Shown: in pieces, positions 57,839-64,000 of the stretch
How positions within the stretch are numbered: position 1 is the stretch's first letter
Layout: each line of letters opens with the position of its first letter
Source: Cladochytrium replicatum
Lineage: Eukaryota > Chytridiomycota > Chytridiomycetes > Cladochytriales > Cladochytriaceae
Length of the DNA: 64,000 nt
Reading direction: 5' to 3'
Assembly: GCA_025526935.1 (NCBI GenBank)
Contig: JAHLKD010000047.1
Coordinates: forward strand, 186,001 to 250,000
The notes under the pieces: generated by a model
Told to the model about the DNA's origin: nothing
The model's database searches: none
What the model saw: the letters and a program-made list of their open reading frames with translations, nothing else
Program-made: the position numbers and the translations under genes

Positions 57839-58110
57839 ATTGATCCGTAATATGCTTTTATGTTTTGAACTTTGTATTTCATTTTTTTGATCTTTTCAAA
57901 AATCAAATTGGGAGCTGGCACCTAAGCTCATCCAAAGAAAATATAACCCAAAGGCACAGAAGACACCACACCAGGGCAGCCGAAAAATGCAGAGACCCGA
58001 TCGACTCGATAGTGGAGATAAATCAATCCCAAACAAAGAATAGTATCACGATAATAGAACCAAAAGAAGCGTCTCTCGACAAAACCAACATTTCAAATCC
58101 ATCATCTGGT

Positions 58111-60549
58111 TCAAACTTCTGAAGCAGGATCAATCGTCCTCGCCCCACCCCACTCATTCGAAACTCCCAACCTCCCTGATGCTTGTGGACTATCAAAGAA
58201 ACCTGCGGTCGAACCTGATCTGCCTGAACCCTTCATGTCATCGCCAAACCCAACCGTCGTAGTCTTCCCGTTAGCTCGTGTTGAACTTTCGACCTGTGTC
58301 CCGCTTTCGGTGCTGAATGATACGGACGAGTTTCCGTTGTAAGGAACTCGTGGGGCCGCAGTGTCGTCCGTGAACCCTGCGAAGGGCGACATGTTCGCAG
58401 CGGCGGGGACAAAGTGGTCTGATTTCATGGTTCCATCAGAACAAACGAAAATGTGGGACAGTCACAATTGACACTCACAAGCCATCTCGCCCATCTGCGT
58501 GATGTCCAATCCCATTTTCTCGGTTTTGTCCTTCACACGCAATCGAAGACCAGGGATACGGTCCATTGTGAAGCAAATGATGTAAGTGATTGTGAACGCC
58601 CACGATGCACTGTCGCGTAAAGGAAGATTAATTTCAGACAAATTCAACATGCCTGGCTGGATTTGTTACCTCGCAAGAGTCGCCGCAAGCTGGTAACCAA
58701 CTTGCTTGAAGTTACCATCTAGCCAACCTCCAACTGAGCCTGGAACATCCACAATGACCCATCCCTGGGCAAACACACCAGTAAGGATGTTTCCAATCTA
58801 CACAAAATGTTCAGCATTGGTTTGCAAATTCATCCTCACGAAACTCACCACACCACCAACTCCGTGGACGGCAAACACGTCAAGAGAGTCGTCGATCAAG
58901 TAGCTGTGGTGCGTCTTGACGCGATAGCACACAAATCGACATACAGTCCCGGCCACAATTCCAATCACCATGGCCGCCCATGGAGCGACAAACCCTCCCG
59001 ACGGAGTAATCGCAACAAGACCGGCAATAGCACCAGTGCAGAATCCGACCGATGAGTACTTGCGGGTCGAGAACCAGTCCAAACCCATCCACACCAATCC
59101 GCCGACACTTCCCGCCAGGTTAGTCGCGATGATCGTCATCCCAGCACGCTTATCAGCAAGCAGCGCAGAACCGCCGTTGAAACCAAGCCATCCAAACCAC
59201 AGCAAAGAGGTGCCGAGAACGACGTACCCGGTATTGTGCGGCTTGTCCTCTTCCATCGAAAATTGGTCAGCAGCCGCTTCGACTTCGGGGACGGGTCCGA
59301 GTTCGTGGTCATTGGTGGTATCGGGCTTGTTTGCGGGAGTTTGGAGGTGCGAGATTACGTTGAGAATGGTCGATGAGCTGCCTGAAGAGTTCAGTGGTTT
59401 GGAGAGGCGTTGGCGGTTGCGTCGCGGGCCTAAGTACAGAGCGAGCGCAAGCCCAGAGAATCCAGAGGCAACCTAGAAGAGTGTGTGTCAGGTTTGACGG
59501 AAACAACAACATATCTTCACACATGCCTCCACAGGGCATCCACCAGCGAAATCAAGGTAGCCCATCTTCTTCGCCCATCCGTTTGGTGCCCTGAAAGGCC
59601 AGTTATTCACAATCCAACAAACAAATCAGCTCTGAATTGAAACATACCAAGTCCAGTAAGCAATGAAATCTGTTGGAAAAGTCAAAGTACGCGAGTAAGC
59701 AAAGTGCCAAGGGACAAACCATATTCTTTCCAAAATACCGTAAACCAAAGTCGTCCAAATAAACACGAACAGAAGGGAAGGCAGCACCCGGGTGCGGTCC
59801 GCTGCAGATCCGAACGGAAGAGCCGCAGTCAGTGCAGCAAACATAGTCTGTTTAAGTTAATCCAGAGATCAATTCTCCTTAATCACGGGATCGCATCATG
59901 GTCGCATACCTGGAAGAAGCTGAACACGTCGGTTGAGACAGCAGTGCCAGGGTATGGTGTGTTCTCGACATTGGTGAATGCTGCATATTCAAAATTGCCG
60001 ATCATCGGACCTCCCGTTGGAGAAAATGATAGAGAGAATCCCCTGTTACAACCTTTTCAACCAGCTAATTTAAAAACACGGAGGTTTTCTAATTACCAAA
60101 TGAAGCTTTGAAGACTGCAGATCCAGTACGCAATTAGGTTTGTATTAGTTTTGTATTAGATACTATAAGTTATATACCTGACTACTGCAAGAGAGAGAAT
60201 GCAGACGTGTAGAAGGACCAGCGCATTCTTAGCGTGTGAGAGACCGGAGTAGAAGTATCTATAACACGTTACTCCAAGATCAACAAAAGTAGTCTTATCA
60301 CCAACAAAGAAAACCTACCCTGTAAGTTACAAGGGAATATCAGAAAGAGGCAACACTTTGTATTAGCAAACGGGGAATGACGAAGTCACACTTTTTGGTA
60401 CCTAGTCCAGGAATCTATGGATTCATTCTGGTTAGAATCTCAATAGTTTGCTAGATATACTTGCTCACCATGATTAAGACCAGCGCGGAAGACGCCATCA
60501 CCCAGGCATTTGCAGCCGGATCCACTCCCGGAGTTGTAGTCGATGACAT
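58111..60549 (-). CDS. MEP: ammonium transporter (Mep/Amt), 12 exons with micro-exons
   Basis: Amt/Mep proteins move ammonium across the plasma membrane as trimers with 11 helices. Exons are 60549-60469, 60414-60402 (13 b), 60319 (1 b), 60258-60178, 60114-60097 (18 b), 60042-59910, 59847-59648, 59590-59521, 59472-58849, 58797-58670, 58609-58479 and 58418-58111 (595 aa). Conserved parts: MIPGLGYFYSGLSHAKNAL, FIWGFSLSFSP, WAPNGWAKKMGYLDFAGG, GTSLLWFGWLGFNGGSAL, IATNLAGSVGGLVW, ITPSGGFVAPWAAMVIGIVA, DDSLDVFAVHGVGGV (signature His), IGNILTGVFA and DITQMGEMAYHF. An unusual 70-residue loop with Arg and Ser follows the AGG block. The tail is Ser/Thr/Gly rich. Phases are consistent only if the single-base exon at 60319 is used. 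Confidence 0.9.
60319..60319 (-). other. candidate one-base exon of the ammonium transporter
   Basis: On the minus strand the order is CTAG, a gtacca..cttacag intron, the single base G, then gtaggt..gttatag and ATACTTC. Only the sum G+G+A gives the Gly codon of the conserved PGLGYFYSG block and keeps frame. No other GT/AG pair in the interval does so. Confidence 0.6.
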
Positions 60550-61370
60550 GTTTATTCGGGTCGACTAGTATAGCCTTCTAACGGACACATTCTAGCATAA
60601 GAGAAACGTCCGTGATCCCAAAAACAAAGCATGAAGGGCGCGTGACGTTTCTTCTGACAAGCAGAGCACAGCACGCTGGTTCATCTTAGGACTATGGCTG
60701 TCATTGCTTGGCACATTTGCTATCTTATCTGAATCTTGGTCTTATCTCCCGGCCATTAAACCCCACAGGGATCATCTAACACTTACCGAAAACAGAAATA
60801 ATGAGGTGCGAGTAGCAGGTCAGACACGTCTGATGTCGATACAGCCGGGAGTGTCACTGATGCGTTCGCTTGTGCCTTGCAGGTCTGAATGTGGTGTGAT
60901 GAACCGCCGTTTTCAAGTTGGTGCCACATTTTTGATTCTGATTTTCGATAATCAACGGTCACGTGGTGATAAGCGATAAGACCATACTTAAACGATTATT
61001 TGCTTAACACATCATCACATCAATTACATCAATGTTAAAATCATCAATATTAAATTACATGCTCAGATCATCAAATGAGATTTTGAAGAAGTGCGGGTTC
61101 ACGCTTATTACTACCTCAAGCAAGTTTTCAGTTGGAACAGAAAAGTTTGAATTCGGCATGCAAAAACGAAAAGTGACTGACATTCCTGCATATAAACTGA
61201 GATTTTGAGAATAGCGCTGGTTGCCCGACGTCATTTCTTGTGCTCTGATCATTACTGAACGCTAGGTAGTAACATTCCAAATACTCCACTTTCCATAAAG
61301 GGAAATCGAACAAACTTGGCTGCTGCCAAAGATATTCCACATTCACTGCTGAGAAACCTTACGCTCCTGC
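60550..61370. other. intergenic region upstream of the ammonium transporter
   Basis: No gene recognised. AT-rich between about 60,960 and 61,100. It presumably holds the transporter promoter. The only candidate ORF (60704-60979) lacks coding character. Confidence 0.35.
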
Positions 61371-61905
61371 ATGGAAATGGATAGCCCACCGAGCTATGCC
61401 GCTGCAAACCTCGAGTTCAGCGTGTGGTTCTGGTCCTTCAGAACCTCCAACCAACTCGCCGATTAAACCCCGTCCAACTCCAACGAGACCTGCCAGAGAA
61501 AAAGCAACCAGAGCTCTTTCAAAAGACGAAAACGATGAGCCTCAGCAGCGCTTTGAGCACCTTGGAAGCCTACCAAATTAACATCCGCCGACACACCCAC
61601 AATCAGCACCCACTCTCCCTTCACTTTTCAACCCATTCTTTTGAGACCACAACGTTCGTTTCCTATAGGCGGAGGGCGTGTTACTGTAACCCCTTTTTTT
61701 CCAACATCCAGAGAATATCAGAGCAATATGAGCATCCCAGGGAAAATAGCCCGTTGTTGCCGTCAGGATGTGGATGTACCTCCCCAGCTTGCACCAAACT
61801 CTACAACTGGCTCTCGAACTCCCGGCAACGGTTCGATCGGTGGGAGTTCAAGCAGTGGTGGTGCGGTATCGACTCACCAAATCATCGATGGTCATTCGAT
61901 TTGAA
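61371..61905 (+). pseudogene. N-terminal relic of the PPSY repeat-protein family
   Basis: ATG 61371 begins MEMDSPPSYAAA, matching the MSNQEHPPSYDAA start of the intact gene at 52585. A frame change then leads to a Pro/Thr/Arg-rich stretch (PIKPRPTPTRPAREK). Near 61,735 comes RENSPLLP, the counterpart of SENAPLLPP. No membrane helix or beta-repeat part follows, so only the cytosolic portion is left. Confidence 0.5.
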
Positions 61906-61964
61906 TACTGGCGGTGGTTGGTCTGAATTTCTGATTTATGAGATAATTTGGTCCATTAGGCTTA

Positions 61965-62064
61965 CCTCGTGTGAGCGACTGACAAGCATCTTTGTGCCAC
62001 CCACGGCACATAAGATCTCTGCTGCAGACGGCAGCAACGAAACTACTCGCTTGGTGACGGTCAT
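61965..62064 (-). pseudogene. isolated first exon of a BtuF-like (cobalamin/siderophore-binding fold) protein
   Basis: From ATG 62064 the exon reads MTVTKRVVSLLPSAAEILCA, then VGGTKMLVSRSHE, and ends at a good gtaagc donor. This is the opening of BtuF/FecB-like periplasmic-binding-fold proteins (RVVSLLPxATE, then VGxSHEC). The next expected block (CDYP) is not found downstream on this strand, where the PPSY relic lies instead. A very distant second exon cannot be excluded. Confidence 0.45.
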
Positions 62065-62461
62065 CTCGACAAAAGAGTACGGGTAAAAAAATTCCTTATG
62101 GTTAACACTACGCAGAAAAACTGAATGATTCTGTTCCTGTGGTCTGTGAGGAAGGAAGGTCCTATTCAAATTCAACCATTTCCCTCTGAATATGAATACC
62201 AAATTTCGGGTTGGTTCAAAAATATTTTGATATTCTTCATACCAACTAAGTACAGATTGCCAAATATCTTTCTGGGAGCCTTTTCATTCAAACTAGCTTC
62301 TTTCTTAAAAATCCCATGCTCCCCATCCCTGCAGATCAAAACCAGCCACAGCGGAGAAACCGAGTCTTAGTAGCGTGGAAATATTATGTGCTGCTCATCA
62401 GTTTAAATACTTGTCACTCCGAGATAGTGTTTCGAGAGACTCTATTCTTGCAGTCATCACT

Positions 62462-63940
62462 ATGAGCAAAACAAAAGTCGCCATTGTCGTAAGCTTGCTG
62501 ATCTGGCGTGCAATCAATCCACATCTTCTCATTGCACAACAGGGTTCTGGTGTTTCGGGTCTCTCGGCAGCCTGGCTTCTGGCTCTTAACAAGGACGAGT
62601 TCGAAGTCACCATCTATGAAGCTGATTCGTACCCCGGAGGTCACACGCACACCGTGGATGTCCCGTCCTTGGAGAACCCAGACTCCAACGTTGGTGTTGA
62701 CACGGGATTCATTGTGTTCAACCCGGTCACCTACCCCAACTTTATCAACTTCCTCAAAGAGCTCAATGTGGCCCACGAGCGCTCCGACATGACCTTCTCG
62801 GTCTCCAGAAACGGCGGCGAGTTTGAATGGAGCGGGGACAATCTCGACAGTGTCTTTGCGCAGCGTGAAAACTTGCTTCCGTTCACCAAGGGCGGCTGGA
62901 CCGTCTGGAGGATGCTGGTGGATATCATCCGATTCCACTACCACGCAAAAGGGATCGCTTCTGAGGCTGACAAATATCAGTTCGACAAGGATGGAAATTT
63001 GAAAGAAGACGGTGCAAACATTTCTGAGCTAGGTATGATGCGATGTTATCTACCGTACAATGAGCTCTTATATTCACACCTCAGGCTTTGAGTACTCGAA
63101 GATGAATCTCGGAGAGTTCTTCAGAAAGTATAACTACTCGAGAGAATTCCAAGAGAACTACATCATCCCAATGACCGCTGCCATTTGGTCAACTCCAGCA
63201 AACATGACGATCGACCACTTCCCCCTCGTTACTTTGATCAGGTTCATGAGGAACCATGTGCTTCTCCAAATTGGGGGTCGTCCAAAATGGCGCACAGTCA
63301 CGAACGGGAGGTAAGCTCCCTTCACGAACAGCTTCTTTAGTTTCCTGATCATTCATCTTTGCTTTATACAGTCGGTCGTACGTCCAGAAAGTACTTCAGT
63401 TGGTTGAGGACATTCGGCTCAACACTCCAGTGACCAAGATCGAACGCTCCAATGACGCTGATTCCACCGCTCGTGGACAAGTTCGCATCACAGATGCAAC
63501 CGGAAAGACGGAGACTTTCGATCACGTCATCATTGCCACTCACACCGATCAAGCCCTGAAAATTCTTGGCGATGGCGCCACGGAAGGCGAGAAGAAGATT
63601 ATTGGGGCGGTCAAGTATCTCGACAACCGTGCAGTCCTCCATCGCGACACGACGGTAAGTGAGAGCTTCAAATATCGTACTTCTCTACTAAACACAGTTA
63701 CTCTGATAGCTGATGCCAAGTCGTCGGCTGGCGTGGAGCAGTTGGAACTATCTGACTGAGATGAACCAAGAGACTCGGTCCCAGAAACTTTCGCTCAGTT
63801 ACTGGATGAACCGGCTTCAGCCGTTTGTTGATCCAAAGGTGTACGGCGAAGTCGTTGTCACCATGAACCCGCTGTTTGAACCTGCGAAGGACAAAGTGCT
63901 CGGAGAGTGGAACTACACTCACCCCTTGTACACGGCCGAT
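62462..63940 (+). CDS. FAD-dependent amine oxidase-family protein, 3' end outside window
   Basis: Exons are 62462-62488, 62543-63032, 63085-63310, 63372-63654 and 63710-63940, at which point a gtgagc donor follows; the rest lies past the right edge. The FAD-binding Rossmann start is split by the first intron: KVAIVGSGVSGLSAAWLLA, with the acidic end of strand 2 in VTIYEADSYPGGHTHTV. Further family blocks: GVDTGFIVFNPVTYPNF, DMTFSVSRNGGEFEWSG, MTAAIWSTP, FDHVIIATHTDQALKIL, AVLHRDTTLMPSRRLAWSSWNY and YWMNRLQPF. This set matches the flavin amine-oxidoreductase group often found beside cyclopropane-fatty-acid synthases in bacteria and fungi. The substrate is unknown. At least 419 residues are present. 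Confidence 0.9.
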
Positions 63941-64000
63941 GTGAGCTTCTAACCCGGATGTTCGTTCGTCCCCGCTAAAGAGATCTGTCCAGACTATCGC

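Overview
This window is nuclear DNA of an early-diverging, zoosporic (flagellated) fungus, most likely a chytrid. Genes are dense and lie on both strands. They are cut by many short introns, mostly 45-75 bases with gt..ag ends, and coding GC is moderate. A CEP164 basal-body protein points to a flagellum. GH72 glucan remodelling, a Cet1-type RNA triphosphatase, a PTS2-tagged thiolase and RIC8 fit the fungal side. I joined most exons by hand from splice sites, reading phase and family conservation. Where a gene is called complete, its exon lengths sum to a multiple of three.

Layout. 1-806: 3' end of a multi-pass membrane protein (+). 1777-5558: CEP164 (-). 6807-8296: peroxisomal 3-ketoacyl-CoA thiolase (+). 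8450-9548 (-) and 9608-11093 (+): a CsaA-like tRNA-binding-fold protein and a sideroflexin, whose start codons lie only 59 bases apart. 11228-13477: AFG1 ATPase. 13671-14519: START-domain protein. 14618-15861 (-): methyltransferase. 16991-20457: weakly coding, with low-confidence hypotheticals. 20458-22520: RIC8. 22800-23234: small protein resembling TP53INP/DOR. 23780-24585: uncertain ORF. 25792-28248: fused dethiobiotin synthetase/DAPA aminotransferase. 28417-30752 (-): secreted glycoside hydrolase with two duplicated Cys-rich modules. 31766-33158: decayed copy of a 7TM gene. 33318-35418 (-): GH72-CBM43 glucanosyltransferase. 35686-37661: biotin synthase. 38028-39564 (-) and 39768-41321 (+): glutamate 5-kinase and RNA triphosphatase, divergent. 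41630-43410: intact 7TM gene. 44265-45144 (-): glycine-rich RRM protein with a possible mitochondrial presequence. 45593-48760: decayed mobile element with Fanzor/TnpB-like traits. 48942-50220 (-): single-pass Ser/Thr-rich sensor-like protein. 50515-51075 (-): BUD20/ZNF593. 51404-54571: a relic and an intact copy of a membrane-anchored repeat protein family. 54844-55234: uroporphyrinogen-III methyltransferase pseudogene. 56336-57439 (-): 7TM receptor. 58111-60549 (-): ammonium transporter with micro-exons, one apparently of a single base. 61371-62064: two gene remnants. 62462 to the right edge: FAD-dependent amine oxidase.

Themes. Biotin synthesis is loosely clustered: the fused bioD-bioA gene and bioB lie about 7 kb apart. 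The right half is rich in gene death and duplication: a 7TM pseudogene, a nuclease-element relic, repeat-protein relics, a methyltransferase pseudogene and an isolated first exon. The most unusual observations are the one-base exon needed to keep the ammonium transporter in frame, the Fanzor-like relic, the duplicated exon pair (83+24 bases) in the secreted hydrolase, and the TP53INP-like fungal protein. No rRNA, tRNA or CRISPR array was seen.
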